From: Corynebacterium meridianum
Lineage (GTDB): Bacteria; Actinomycetota; Actinomycetes; Mycobacteriales; Mycobacteriaceae
Direction of reading: 5' to 3'
Assembly: GCF_016342265.1 (NCBI RefSeq)
Contig: NZ_JAEIOS010000015.1
Span: 124,001-188,000 of the forward strand
DNA length: 64,000 nt
Within the stretch, counting starts at the first letter, position 1. Every line of letters starts with the position of its first letter. The notes below the pieces were generated by a model that was given only the letters and a program-made list of their open reading frames with translations, was not told the DNA's origin and searched no databases. Shown one piece after another: positions 36,933-47,941 of this stretch. The translations under genes and the position numbers were made by a program.

Positions 36933-39900
36933 TCAGTTGGACAGGCCCCTGATGTACCCGAAGCGGTGCTCGGTCGTGGAGATCGACTGCTCGAGGAGGA
37001 ACGGCAGCAGCTCCCGACGGCCGTCGGCCAGCACGGGTTGATCGAGGATCACGGAGCCCGATTCGGCGGCCGCCCGGTAGAGCTCGTCGGGAACCTCGCC
37101 CAGAGCGCGGACGCGGACGGATGCCGTGCCCGCGATCTCCGCGGCGAAGTCCCCGTCGGACAGGGCCCGGATCCCGGCGCCGAGGGCACCGAGTTCCGCG
37201 GCGGTCGCGGCCGTCGCGGACACGTCGATGTCCGTCCCGGTGATCCGGCTCGAGAGCTTCATCCGGAGCAGGTCCCGTACCGCTGTACCGGATCCGACGC
37301 GCACCCGCAGTGGCTGGAGGAGTGGCCGGTAGCGGAAGACATTCGACTCGGCGAGGAGCGCGGTGCGGTCATGTTCCACGCCGAACTCCGTACGCCACGC
37401 GTAGGCGTCCGCCTCCGCGGAGCGGCGCAGCCAGTGGTTGTCCGCCGGGGTGAGTGTCGGGCCGAGCTGCGCCTTGAACTCGCGCAGCATCTGGGCGATC
37501 GGTGTGCTGACCGAACCGGAGTGCAGCTCGTTGAGGTCCCCCTCGGACCAGGTGCCCTGCTGCCCGATGTAGTTCGGGCCGCCGGCCTTCGCCCCGGAGC
37601 CGAGGGAGGAGTTCTTCCAGCCGCCGAACGACTGCCGCTCCACGATCGCGCCGGTGATGCCGCGGTTGATGTAGGCGTTGCCCACCTCGACGTGCTCGCG
37701 CCAGTAGGTGATCTCGTCGGTGTCCAGGGAATGCAGCCCGCCGGTCAGCGCGAAGCCGGTGGAGTTCTGCCACTCGACGGCCTCCTCGAGGGAGTCCGCC
37801 CGCATGATGCCGAGGACGGGGCCGAAGCACTCGTGGGTGTGGAACCAGGACCCCGGTTCGACACCGTCGCGCAGGCCCGGCGACCACAGCCGGCCGCTGT
37901 CGTCCAGCTGCCGTGGCTTGACCAGCCACCGTTCGCCCTCGTCGAGCTGTGTCAGGCCGCGCTCGAGTTTCTCGCCGGGAGGCTCGATGAGACCGTTCAT
38001 CGTCGTCGAGATGTCGGTGCCGTAGCCGACGTGGAGGGACTCGACCGCGTCGACCAGCTGGTTGAGGAAGCGCTTCGACTTCCCCACCGATCCGACCAGG
38101 ATCACGAGCGACGCCGCCGAGCACTTCTGCCCGGCGTGCCCGAACGCACTGCGGTAGACGTCCGCGACAGCGAGATCCGGGTCCGCGGACGGGGTGACGA
38201 TGATGGCGTTCTTGCCGCTGGTCTCCGCATTGATGACCATGCGCGGTTTCCAGCTGCGGAACAGTTTCGCGGTCTCCGAGGCACCGGTGAGGATGACGGA
38301 GTCCACGTCCGGGTGGCTCACCAGGCGCTTGCCGGCCTCGTCCTCGTCGGCGTTGACCAGCTGCAGCAGATCCCCACCGATATCCGCTTCACGCAGGGCG
38401 GCTACGGCGATCTCCGCACAGCGCACCACCTGGGGTGCGGGTTTGATGATGACGGCGGCGCCCGCGGCGAGCGCCGCGAACACGCCACCCATCGGGATGG
38501 CGACGGGGAAGTTCCACGGGGGAGTGACCACCACGACGCGGTACGGCTCGAAGCGGACCCCGCGCACGCGGTCCAGCGCGCGTGCGGACTCCGCGTAGTA
38601 GCGGGCGAAGTCGATGGCCTCGGAGATCTCCGGGTCCGCCTCGGCTACGGTTTTACCCGCCTCGTGGGTCATCACGGTGATCAACTCACCGCGGGCGTTC
38701 GCCAGTGCCGCGGCGGCACGGTCCAGCAGCTCCGCGCGCTCGGCACCGGTTCTCGAGCCCCATTCGCGGCCCGCGTCCGCGGCCCGGGCCACGGACGCGT
38801 CGATGGTGTCCACGGAGGTGATCACCCCGGAGACCACCTCGCCTGGGTCCCGGTCCAGCGCCTCGATGGCCCACCCGCGGTTCGCGGGCAGGGACGGGTC
38901 GGTGTCCGGTTCGCCGATGAAGTGGCCGGGCACTGAGCCCGAGGAGGTGCCGGCGTTCTCCGCGGCCTCGGCGGTGCGGTCCTGCGTCCGGCGCGGACCG
39001 GCGGCGGTGGACCAGCGCTCCGCTACCGAGGACCGGAACCGTTGGCGCTGGCTCTGCACCGGCGTGAGTCCGTCGTCGCCGGTGATCTCCGGGGCGAACA
39101 GTGCGTAGAGGAAGTTCTGCTTCGCTCCGTTCTCCTCGAGGCGGCGGACCAGGTAGCTCACCGCGACGTCGAAGTCCTCGTCGTGCACGACCGGTGTGTA
39201 GAGGATCAGGTCCCCGACCACGTCCCGCACGGCGCGGGCCTGGGACGGGGCCATGCCCTGGAGCATCTCCACGTCGAGCTGGTGCTCCACGCCGCGTTCC
39301 ACGGCGAGTTCGTGGGCGAGGGCGACGGTGTAGAGGTTGTGCGACGCCACGCCGATGCGGACGTTGTCGGCGTGTTCGGGCTGGAGGATCCAGTCGAGAA
39401 GCCGGATGTAGTTGGCGTCGACCTCGGCCTTGGTCAGGTACGGTGCCTGCTTCCAGTCGTGGATCTCGGCCTCGACGCGCTCCATGGACAGATTCGCGCC
39501 CTTGACCAGGCGGATCTTTATCTTCGCCCCGCCCGCGGCGCGGCGTCGCGCGGCGAACTCCGCCAGTTCCTGCAGCGCGCCGAGGGTGTCGGGCAGGTAG
39601 GCCTGCAGGACGATGCCCGCCTCCAGCGGCAGGAACTCCTCCTCCGCGAGCAGTTCGGTGAACAGCCTGATCGTCAGGCGGAGGTCCTTGTACTCCTCCA
39701 TGTCCAGGTTGATGAAGGGGTGCGGATCCCGGGACAGTGCCCTGCGGTACAGCGGTCGCAGGGTCTCCTTCAACCGCTCGGTGTTGCCCTCGATGTCCCA
39801 CGGGTTGAGCTGCGCACACACCGAGGAAGCCTTGATGGAGACGTAGTCGACGCGCGGATTGTCCAGCAGGTCGAGGGTCCGGTTGAGGCGGGACTCCGCC

Positions 39901-40409
39901 TCCCGGTCGCCGAGGACGGCCTCACCCAGGAGGTTGAGGTTCAGCCGGAATCCCTGCTCGCGGGACCTGTCGAGCAGTTTGTTCAGGGCCGAACCCTCGG
40001 CGTCGAGAACCAGGTGGCCGACCATCTGACGCAATCGTTTCCGGGCTATCGGCATGACGATGTCCGGCAGCCAGGGCGCGACGATCGAACCGGCGGTGAC
40101 CAGGCCGCGGTCGACCGGTCCGACGAAGTCCGGAACCGCGCCGCGACCCTTGAGCGGGCTGGCGAGATTGGCCAGCTCGCGGGCGGAGACGTGGTTGTCC
40201 TCGGGCCGGGCGACCCGGTCGACGAAACCCATCGTGAAGTCGATGCCGTCGGTGTCGTGCACCAGGGCGGCGAGCTGTTCGGTGGATTTCGCCTCCTTCC
40301 GCGACTCGTCGGAGCCGGTGGCGTTGAGCCACGCCTCGGCACGGGTGATCGCGGCGGAGCTGACCTTCTCGACGTCGCCGGTGTTGGTGGGTGCGTGGGG
40401 GAGGGACAT
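36933..40409 (-). CDS. putA: Bifunctional proline dehydrogenase / glutamate semialdehyde dehydrogenase
   Basis: This 1158-residue enzyme oxidises proline to glutamate in two coupled steps. The proline dehydrogenase barrel covers about residues 100-460, with KASSVCAQLNPWD, RLVKGANLSMERVEAE and the FAD-binding VRRLEENGAKQNFLY. The aldehyde dehydrogenase covers about 530-1000, with PPWNFPVAIPMGG, Glu in INAETSGKN, catalytic Cys763 in GQKCSAAS, and ECFGPVLGIMRAD. There is no N-terminal DNA-binding domain, so it is the non-regulatory type. It is monocistronic, and the 879 bases upstream before dnaK carry no gene. Confidence 0.93.
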   Translation of the reverse strand: MSLPHAPTNTGDVEKVSSAAITRAEAWLNATGSDESRKEAKSTEQLAALVHDTDGIDFTMGFVDRVARPEDNHVSARELANLASPLKGRGAVPDFVGPVDRGLVTAGSIVAPWLPDIVMPIARKRLRQMVGHLVLDAEGSALNKLLDRSREQGFRLNLNLLGEAVLGDREAESRLNRTLDLLDNPRVDYVSIKASSVCAQLNPWDIEGNTERLKETLRPLYRRALSRDPHPFINLDMEEYKDLRLTIRLFTELLAEEEFLPLEAGIVLQAYLPDTLGALQELAEFAARRRAAGGAKIKIRLVKGANLSMERVEAEIHDWKQAPYLTKAEVDANYIRLLDWILQPEHADNVRIGVASHNLYTVALAHELAVERGVEHQLDVEMLQGMAPSQARAVRDVVGDLILYTPVVHDEDFDVAVSYLVRRLEENGAKQNFLYALFAPEITGDDGLTPVQSQRQRFRSSVAERWSTAAGPRRTQDRTAEAAENAGTSSGSVPGHFIGEPDTDPSLPANRGWAIEALDRDPGEVVSGVITSVDTIDASVARAADAGREWGSRTGAERAELLDRAAAALANARGELITVMTHEAGKTVAEADPEISEAIDFARYYAESARALDRVRGVRFEPYRVVVVTPPWNFPVAIPMGGVFAALAAGAAVIIKPAPQVVRCAEIAVAALREADIGGDLLQLVNADEDEAGKRLVSHPDVDSVILTGASETAKLFRSWKPRMVINAETSGKNAIIVTPSADPDLAVADVYRSAFGHAGQKCSAASLVILVGSVGKSKRFLNQLVDAVESLHVGYGTDISTTMNGLIEPPGEKLERGLTQLDEGERWLVKPRQLDDSGRLWSPGLRDGVEPGSWFHTHECFGPVLGIMRADSLEEAVEWQNSTGFALTGGLHSLDTDEITYWREHVEVGNAYINRGITGAIVERQSFGGWKNSSLGSGAKAGGPNYIGQQGTWSEGDLNELHSGSVSTPIAQMLREFKAQLGPTLTPADNHWLRRSAEADAYAWRTEFGVEHDRTALLAESNVFRYRPLLQPLRVRVGSGTAVRDLLRMKLSSRITGTDIDVSATAATAAELGALGAGIRALSDGDFAAEIAGTASVRVRALGEVPDELYRAAAESGSVILDQPVLADGRRELLPFLLEQSISTTEHRFGYIRGLSN

Positions 40410-41139
40410 GAGTGGGTGTACTCGCTTTCGTGGACGGTCACCGGCATCCCGACGGCCGTCGGTGCGGCGGGTCGGTGGGTGACTCGGGGAGTCGGGCCCC
40501 GCTGTGTCGGGGAACTGCGGTGGTGCGGACCGCCGTCAGAGGTTCGTCCGGGGAAACCGGGGCCCGATGTGGGTGATCGGGTGGGGCGGGGTCAGACCGG
40601 CGGGCGGTCACCGACGGGGCGGCGGCGACCGCCGCACGCCTGGGCGGTGGTGGAGGCCCCGCGCGTGGGAGGCCGTACGGACGGGGTGTGTGAAACCACT
40701 GCCGCGCACCGCCTTTCTGCTCGGGTACCGGGCCGGGTCCGACTCGGGGAGGGGGTCGTGCATCCCGCGCGTTCCCCGCCGGAGACTGTGTCCCTATCCT
40801 AGGTGGCCACCCGGTTCGGGGGGAAGGGCTTCCGCGAAACCGGGATACGCGGTCGGTGGAGTGTGGGAATCGTCCACCCGCCCGCGCTGTGGCCGCGGCG
40901 CGGCGGCTCGATGGGGTCCGACGTGGCCGGCCGTGGCGCCCGGGAGGTGTGGCGGAACCGCGTGGCGGTCCCGGATATCGGCGCGTGGATGGCCTGTGCG
41001 GGCCGGATCCCGGGATGCCGTGGGAGAGTTGGTGTGGTGGATGCCCGCTCGACTCCTCCGTCATGCTTCGGCAAAAGTCCAGGTGATGACCACTTTTCCG
41101 AATTATGTTCCAGATCACTTTCAAAAAGTTGAGCGTACC
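40410..41139. other. Intergenic between putA and dnaK, no gene
   Basis: The stretch is G+C-rich and carries only overlapping spurious frames without ribosome binding sites. It must contain the putA promoter. Just upstream of the SigH-type promoter of dnaK, AAGTTG (41127-41132) and CAACTT (41145-41150) form an inverted repeat that may be part of the heat-shock control region. Confidence 0.5.
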
Positions 41140-41140
41140 G

Positions 41141-41202
41141 GGAACAACTTTGCACCGGAGGCCGTTGTGATGGGTGAAGAGGTTGAGTGGCCCGCACTCA
41201 AG
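41141..41202 (+). promoter_or_regulatory. dnaK operon control region: SigH-type promoter and HAIR operator
   Basis: GGAACA (41141-41146), 16 bases, and CGTTGT (41163-41168) match the SigH/ECF consensus GGAA-N18-20-GTT. Immediately downstream, GTTGAGT-N7-ACTCAAG (41182-41202) differs from the HspR-binding HAIR consensus CTTGAGT-N7-ACTCAAG in one base. HspR, encoded at the end of the operon, would therefore bind over the start of transcription. Confidence 0.85.
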
Positions 41203-41288
41203 GAGATTGTTAACATCTTCTCCGGAAGTTGAGTCGGGGGCAGTCAACCGCCGATAGACGACACAGACACACAAAGGAGAACCATCAC

Positions 41289-43127
<1,839 letters not shown>

Positions 43128-43304
43128 ATGACCGAACCGATGGACACCGACAAGAACCCGGACGAGGTTCTCGAGGGTGACGCCGTGGCCAACGATCTCC
43201 AGGAGGCCGCGGACTCCGCCCACGAGCGCGCGGTGCACGAGGAGCAGGCCGTCATCGACAGTGAGAATGATGACAGCGACGAGGACGAGGAGGCCACCCA
43301 GTGA
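43128..43304 (+). CDS. Small acidic protein between dnaK and grpE, 58 residues
   Basis: A complete reading frame of 58 codons begins with ATG immediately after the dnaK stop (TAGATG) and ends in a TGA that overlaps the grpE GTG as GTGA. The product is highly acidic, without cysteines or membrane segments, starting [18 protein letters not shown] and ending [10 protein letters not shown]. Its position leaves no gap between dnaK and grpE, so ribosomes should pass through it. I do not recognise a family. It may be an expressed small protein of the chaperone system or serve only to couple translation; relatives in other corynebacteria would decide. Confidence 0.55.
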   Translation: MTEPMDTDKNPDEVLEGDAVANDLQEAADSAHERAVHEEQAVIDSENDDSDEDEEATQ

Positions 43305-44008
43305 GCCAGGAGGACGCAGCAGCAATGCCGGACAACCCCGGCGATCCGGAGGCAACCGATCCGGAGGCCACGTCCCCGGAGATCGCGGAGTCGGCCGTGG
43401 CCGATGCCGAGGCAGCGGCCGACGCCACCGTCGAGGCGGAAGCAGCCGCCGACGCCGAGCTCGATGAGGCGCCCGCCACCGTCGCGGCAGACGGGGCCGC
43501 GGAGGACGCGGAAGCCGCAGCGGACGGGGAACCGGATCTCTCGGCGGAACTCGCCGAGAGGACCGAGGACCTGCAACGGGTGACCGCGGAATACGCCAAC
43601 TACCGGCGTCGCACCGAGCGGGACCGGCAGGCGGTCATCGCCTCCGCGAAGGCCTCCGTCGTGAACCAGCTGCTCGATGTCATCGACGATCTCGAACTCG
43701 CGGAACGGCACGGCGACCTCACCGGGCCCCTGAAGTCCGTCAACGACAAGCTCCGCGGGGTGTTCAACCGGCTCGACGTCGCCGAGTTCGGCGCCGAGGG
43801 CGACGAGTTCGACCCCGAGCGGCACGAAGCCGTCCAGGACCTCTCCGAGGGCGACGACAAGGTCATCGGAACTGTCCTGCGCCGTGGTTTCGCGATGGGG
43901 GACCGGCTGCTGCGCACCGCGATGGTGATCATCACCGATCCCCGGGAGTCCGCTCCCGAGGCTGACGCTGCCGAGGACGCCGTCGGCGACGACACCGCCA
44001 CCCAGTGA
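43301..44008 (+). CDS. grpE: Nucleotide exchange factor GrpE
   Basis: This 235-residue protein releases ADP from DnaK. The first 85 residues are acidic and low in complexity. The coiled-coil part begins [27 protein letters not shown] and the beta-domain motif includes [22 protein letters not shown]. The start is a GTG overlapping the preceding small frame; the second possible start is the ATG at 43325 in [13 protein letters not shown]. The gene is followed by two strong hairpins before dnaJ. Confidence 0.93.
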   Translation: MSQEDAAAMPDNPGDPEATDPEATSPEIAESAVADAEAAADATVEAEAAADAELDEAPATVAADGAAEDAEAAADGEPDLSAELAERTEDLQRVTAEYANYRRRTERDRQAVIASAKASVVNQLLDVIDDLELAERHGDLTGPLKSVNDKLRGVFNRLDVAEFGAEGDEFDPERHEAVQDLSEGDDKVIGTVLRRGFAMGDRLLRTAMVIITDPRESAPEADAAEDAVGDDTATQ

Positions 44009-44016
44009 CGTGGCGA

Positions 44017-44075
44017 CGGGGCGGTGGTGGCACCGCCCCGGGGTGTCCGGCCCGTTGATGGGGAACCCGGACACC
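44017..44075 (+). other. Two consecutive hairpins between grpE and dnaJ
   Basis: CGGGGCGGTG pairs with CACCGCCCCG around a GTGG tetraloop (44017-44040). Directly after it, GGTGTCCGG (44042-44050) pairs with CCGGACACC (44067-44075). Neither has a T-run, so they may stabilise the upstream mRNA, act as a processing site or partly attenuate dnaJ-hspR transcription. Confidence 0.6.
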
Positions 44076-44132
44076 ACCGAACAACTAGAATGACCCTGAA
44101 CCCGTGCACGACACGGAAGGAGGAGATGCCCA

Positions 44133-45314
44133 ATGGCAGAGCGTGAATGGGCTGAGAAGAACTATTACGCGGACCTGGGTGTCTCCTCGTCCGCATCAGC
44201 CGAAGAGATCAAGCGGGCGTACCGCAAACTCGCCCGCGACAACCACCCGGACAACCATCCCGGTGACAAGAACGCCGAAGAGCGCTTCAAGCGCATCGCC
44301 GAGGCCTATGACGTCGTCGGTGACGAGAAGAAGCGCCGGGAATACGACGAGATGAAAGCCATGCTCGCGTCCGGAGGACTGCGCGGCTTCGGCGGGAAAG
44401 CGGGGTCCGGCTTTCCGGGCGGGTTTCGCCAGGCGCAGGGGGACTTCGACGTCTCGGATCTCTTTGGAGGAGATGGAGGATTTACTTCGGAAGGGGGTCT
44501 GGGTGATATCTTCGGTGGCTTTTTCAACCGCGGCCACGGTCCTCGCCACGCAGCTCAACCGTCGCGGGGGGCCGACGTCGAAACTGACATCACACTTGAT
44601 TTCCGGGAAGCTGCGCAAGGGGCGACGATCCCCGTAGAGCTCAAGGGTCCGGCTCCGTGCACCCGGTGCCACGGCTCCGGCTCGCGGTCCGGCAAGACCA
44701 GCAGGTGCGACAGCTGCAGCGGAACCGGCTTCACGAGCGAGAACCGCGGTGCCTTCGGGTTCTCCGCCCCGTGCCAGGACTGTGGTGGCAACGGCCAGAT
44801 CATCTCCGATCCGTGTCCGGACTGCTCGGGTACGGGAACCGTCAACCGCACCCGCTCCATCACCGTCCGGGTCCCCGCCGGCGTCATCGACGGGCAGAAG
44901 GTACGGCTCGCGGGACAGGGTGAGGCCGGACCCAACGGGCGGCCCTCCGGTGACCTCTTCGTCACCGTCCACGTCCGCAGCGACGAGGTGTTCACCAGGT
45001 CCGGCACCACGCTCGAGGTCGAGATTCCCGTCTCCTTCGCGGAACTGGCGCTCGGTGACACGATCACCGTTCCGACCCTCGACTCACCCGTCCGCGTGAA
45101 GGTTCCCGCCGGAACCCCCGACGGCCGGACCCTGCGGGTCCGTGGCCGCGGTATCCCGAAACGCGACGGGACGAAGGGTGACCTCATGGTCACAGTGAAG
45201 GTCACTGTCCCGGAGAACCTCGGCCCGGCGGCGACCAGCGCACTGCGCGCCTACGCGCAGGCGGAGAAGGAATCCGGGTTCGATCCCCGCTCGAACTGGG
45301 CGGGATCGGCCTAG
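44133..45314 (+). CDS. dnaJ: Chaperone DnaJ (Hsp40, type I)
   Basis: This 393-residue co-chaperone has the J-domain with HPD in [12 protein letters not shown] (near residue 35), a Gly/Phe-rich linker ([14 protein letters not shown] and GDIFGGFF), four zinc-binding CxxCxGxG-type repeats ([32 protein letters not shown]) and the C-terminal peptide-binding domains. It is the longer actinobacterial DnaJ1 type. AAGGAGGAG precedes the ATG. It stimulates DnaK ATPase and passes clients to it. Confidence 0.96.
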   Translation: MAEREWAEKNYYADLGVSSSASAEEIKRAYRKLARDNHPDNHPGDKNAEERFKRIAEAYDVVGDEKKRREYDEMKAMLASGGLRGFGGKAGSGFPGGFRQAQGDFDVSDLFGGDGGFTSEGGLGDIFGGFFNRGHGPRHAAQPSRGADVETDITLDFREAAQGATIPVELKGPAPCTRCHGSGSRSGKTSRCDSCSGTGFTSENRGAFGFSAPCQDCGGNGQIISDPCPDCSGTGTVNRTRSITVRVPAGVIDGQKVRLAGQGEAGPNGRPSGDLFVTVHVRSDEVFTRSGTTLEVEIPVSFAELALGDTITVPTLDSPVRVKVPAGTPDGRTLRVRGRGIPKRDGTKGDLMVTVKVTVPENLGPAATSALRAYAQAEKESGFDPRSNWAGSA

Positions 45315-45365
45315 TCGGCCCGCCCGGACCGGTACATGACATCCAGACGAGGAGGTGAGGGAGCA

Positions 45366-45821
45366 ATGCCACACAGTGAACAGCGTTTCCAACCGCAGGA
45401 CGGCACCTCCCCGGAACACGAAGAGGTTTTCGTCATCTCCGTCGCCGCGGAACTGGCGGGGATGCACGCACAGACCCTCCGCACCTACGACCGGATGGGG
45501 CTGGTGACCCCGATACGGACCCGGGGTGGGGGGCGCCGCTACTCCCGTTCCGACGTCGCCCTGCTCAGGGAGATCCAGCGGCTGAGTCAGCAGGAGGGGG
45601 TGAACCTCGCAGGGATCAAGGCGATCATCGGCCTGACCCAGTCCAACGACCGGCTACGCCGGGAGGTGGATGCCCTGCGGGCCGACAACCAGCGGCTGAG
45701 CGATGCCCTCGAGCGGGAACGCAGGGCACCCCGGGTCAGGGGTGAGCTCGTGGAGGTTCCCGAGTCCACTGCGGTGGTCATCTGGGAACCACGCCGGAAG
45801 CGCCGCAGACGCCAGTCCTGA
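45366..45821 (+). CDS. hspR: Heat-shock repressor HspR (MerR family)
   Basis: This 151-residue regulator has a MerR-type DNA-binding domain: VFVISVAAELAGMHAQTLR, TYDRMGLVTPIRTRGGGRRYS and LLREIQRLSQQ, followed by a coiled coil and a Lys/Arg-rich C-terminus (PRRKRRRRQS). In actinobacteria HspR binds HAIR sites with DnaK as co-repressor, so this protein should control both its own operon and clpB at 54 kb. GGAGGTGAGGGAG precedes the ATG. Confidence 0.94.
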   Translation: MPHSEQRFQPQDGTSPEHEEVFVISVAAELAGMHAQTLRTYDRMGLVTPIRTRGGGRRYSRSDVALLREIQRLSQQEGVNLAGIKAIIGLTQSNDRLRREVDALRADNQRLSDALERERRAPRVRGELVEVPESTAVVIWEPRRKRRRRQS

Positions 45822-45837
45822 GCGCTGCGGGAGTGGG

Positions 45838-45878
45838 GCCGGCCGGACGTGATGGTCCGGGCGGCACCGCTTTTGTTT
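45838..45878 (+). terminator. Terminator of the dnaK operon
   Basis: A G+C-rich hairpin with CCGGAC-GTGATG-GTCCGG at its core and further outer pairing is followed by CTTTTGTTTT. This is a clear intrinsic terminator shortly after hspR. Confidence 0.8.
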
Positions 45879-46056
45879 TGGGGGGTTGGATCTTCCGTCT
45901 GAAACGGCAGATCCGACGACCGATGATTCCTGAACAGAGGGTAAGAAACATCAAAAACACCCCCGTTCTAGGTGTTTGCAACGAATGTATTGGCAGAATT
46001 CACACCTGGAAGGGAAATGGCTCGTAGGTGACGGGATTCCTCCGGCAGGACCTTGT

Positions 46057-46072
46057 TGTGATGTGCTTCACC
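46057..46072. promoter_or_regulatory. GlxR-like operator upstream of ald
   Basis: TGTGA-N6-TCACC matches the cAMP-receptor-type GlxR site TGTGA-N6-TCACA in nine of ten core positions. It lies about 160 bases before ald. An inverted repeat AAACACC/GGTGTTT (45955-45977) next to CCCCC and GTTTGCAA-like sequence further upstream could be a RamA/RamB region. No gene is seen in the interval 45822-46229. Confidence 0.6.
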
Positions 46073-46229
46073 GTGTCCGGTAGCGCATCTAGTGATGCGG
46101 AACACAGGAAAATCCGGTTAGTGTGGGGGCACTACGCGGCCGAAACCGACCGTCACCCACCGGCGGGCATGATCCGCTACCGGGATGTCGGGGGCGTCGG
46201 CCATCATCGCCCGAAAAGTGAGGACCCCA

Positions 46230-47747
46230 ATGACTGTCTACGCCAATCCCGGAACCGAAGGTTCCATCGTCTCCCCCAAGGAGCGCTACGACAACTTCAT
46301 CGGCGGCGAGTGGGTCGCCCCGGTCGACGGGGAATACCTGGACAACATCAGTCCGATCACCGGTGAGGTCTACACCCGCTTCGCCGCGGGCAAGGCCGCG
46401 GACATCGAGAAGGCGCTCGACGCGGCCCACGCCGCGGCACCGGGCTGGGGGAGCACCCCGCCCGCCGAACGTGCGCTGATCCTGCACCGGATCGCCGACC
46501 GCATCGAGGAGCATCTCGAGGAGCTCGCGGTCATCGAGACCTGGGACAACGGTAAGCCGGTACGGGAGTCCCTCGCCGCCGACCTGCCGCTCGCGGTGGA
46601 TCACTTCCGGTACTTCGCCGGTGTCACCCGTACGGCGGAGGGCCGGCTCTCGGAGATCGACGACGACACCGTGGCCTACCACTTCCAGGAGCCACTTGGT
46701 GTGGTCGGGCAGATCATCCCGTGGAACTTCCCGATCCTGATGGCAACCTGGAAGCTTGCTCCCGCGCTGGCCGCAGGCAACTGCGTGGTGCTCAAGCCCG
46801 CGGAGCAGACCCCCATCTCGATCATGCACCTGATGGAGATCATCGCCGACATCCTTCCCGCGGGTGTCGTGAACGTGGTCAACGGCCTCGGATCGGACGC
46901 CGGTGTGGCCCTGTCGGGTTCTGATCGCATCGCCAAGATCGCCTTCACCGGTTCCACCGAGGTCGGCCGCCTCATCAACAAGGCTGCGGCGGACAAGATC
47001 ATCCCCGTCACCCTGGAGCTCGGGGGGAAGTCGCCGAACGTGTTCTTCGCCGACGTCCTGGACAAGAAGGACGACTTCCTGGACAAGGCTGTCGAGGGCA
47101 TGGCGATGTTCGCGCTCAACCAGGGCGAGGTATGCACCTGCCCCTCCCGTGCGCTGGTGCAGGAGTCCATCATCGACGAGCTCATGGAGCTGGTCGTCGC
47201 CAAGGTCGAGAAGGTCCGGATGGGCAATCCGCTGGACACCGACACGATGCTGGGTGCCCAGGCCTCCGAGGAGCAGATGCAGAAGATCACCGGCTACCTC
47301 TCCTCCGGACCGCAGGAGGGCGCCGAGGTGCTCACCGGCGGCGGCGTGGCCAAGATCGACGGCCTGAACGGCTACTATATCCAGCCGACGATCTTCCGCG
47401 GCGACAACACGATGTCATGCTTCCGGGAGGAGATCTTCGGACCGGTCCTCGGAGTCACGACCTTCACCGACTTCGACGACGCGATGCACATCGCCAACGA
47501 CACCAACTACGGCCTCGGTGCAGGTGTCTGGACCCGTGACAACAACACCGCCTACCGCGCCGGGCGTGCGATCCACGCGGGCCGCGTGTGGGTGAACAAC
47601 TACCACTCCTACCCGGCGCACGCCGCGTTCGGCGGGTACAAGGAATCCGGCATCGGGCGGGAGAATCACGCCATGATGATGGCCCACTACACCCGAACCA
47701 AGAACATGCTGGTGTCCTACGGCACCAAGCCCACCGGACTCTTCTGA
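46230..47747 (+). CDS. ald: Aldehyde dehydrogenase
   Basis: This 505-residue enzyme oxidises acetaldehyde to acetate with NAD+. Landmarks are [28 protein letters not shown], the catalytic Glu in LELGGKSPN and the catalytic Cys302 in GEVCTCPS. The N-terminus [20 protein letters not shown] closely resembles the corynebacterial ethanol-utilisation enzyme. The ATG at 46230 is preceded by AGTGAGG. With adhA 190 bases downstream it completes the route ethanol to acetaldehyde to acetate. Confidence 0.93.
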   Translation: MTVYANPGTEGSIVSPKERYDNFIGGEWVAPVDGEYLDNISPITGEVYTRFAAGKAADIEKALDAAHAAAPGWGSTPPAERALILHRIADRIEEHLEELAVIETWDNGKPVRESLAADLPLAVDHFRYFAGVTRTAEGRLSEIDDDTVAYHFQEPLGVVGQIIPWNFPILMATWKLAPALAAGNCVVLKPAEQTPISIMHLMEIIADILPAGVVNVVNGLGSDAGVALSGSDRIAKIAFTGSTEVGRLINKAAADKIIPVTLELGGKSPNVFFADVLDKKDDFLDKAVEGMAMFALNQGEVCTCPSRALVQESIIDELMELVVAKVEKVRMGNPLDTDTMLGAQASEEQMQKITGYLSSGPQEGAEVLTGGGVAKIDGLNGYYIQPTIFRGDNTMSCFREEIFGPVLGVTTFTDFDDAMHIANDTNYGLGAGVWTRDNNTAYRAGRAIHAGRVWVNNYHSYPAHAAFGGYKESGIGRENHAMMMAHYTRTKNMLVSYGTKPTGLF

Positions 47748-47809
47748 GTCCGGGCGGTGTCGGTCGGTCGATGACCGTCCGGCGCCGCGCATCAGCCAAC
47801 CACATTCTT

Positions 47810-47853
47810 CCGGTCAGGTCCGCACGGTGTTTCGCACTGTGTGACCTGACCGG
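47810..47853. terminator. Inverted repeat between ald and adhA
   Basis: CCGGTCAGGTC (47810-47820) pairs perfectly with GACCTGACCGG (47843-47853). It probably terminates ald transcription, though it lies within the adhA promoter region and could bind a regulator. No T-run follows. Confidence 0.5.
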
Positions 47854-47896
47854 AGGTATGTTCCCCCACTGTTGAAAATAATTGCCAAATGGCTTT

Positions 47897-47904
47897 TTTG
47901 CAAA
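47897..47904. promoter_or_regulatory. RamB-like site upstream of adhA
   Basis: TTTGCAAA, preceded by a run of T, matches the core of RamB sites. RamB and RamA are known to control adhA in C. glutamicum. A CCCCCA sequence at about 47865 could belong to a RamA site. The motif is short, so chance occurrence is possible. Confidence 0.45.
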
Positions 47905-47941
47905 CGGACCACCGTGTCCACCCCCACAGGAGGAGTTCCAC

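Noticed and set aside
40504..41232. 242-codon plus-strand frame between putA and dnaK
   Set aside because: It runs through the dnaK promoter and operator, has no ribosome binding site and no coherent composition.
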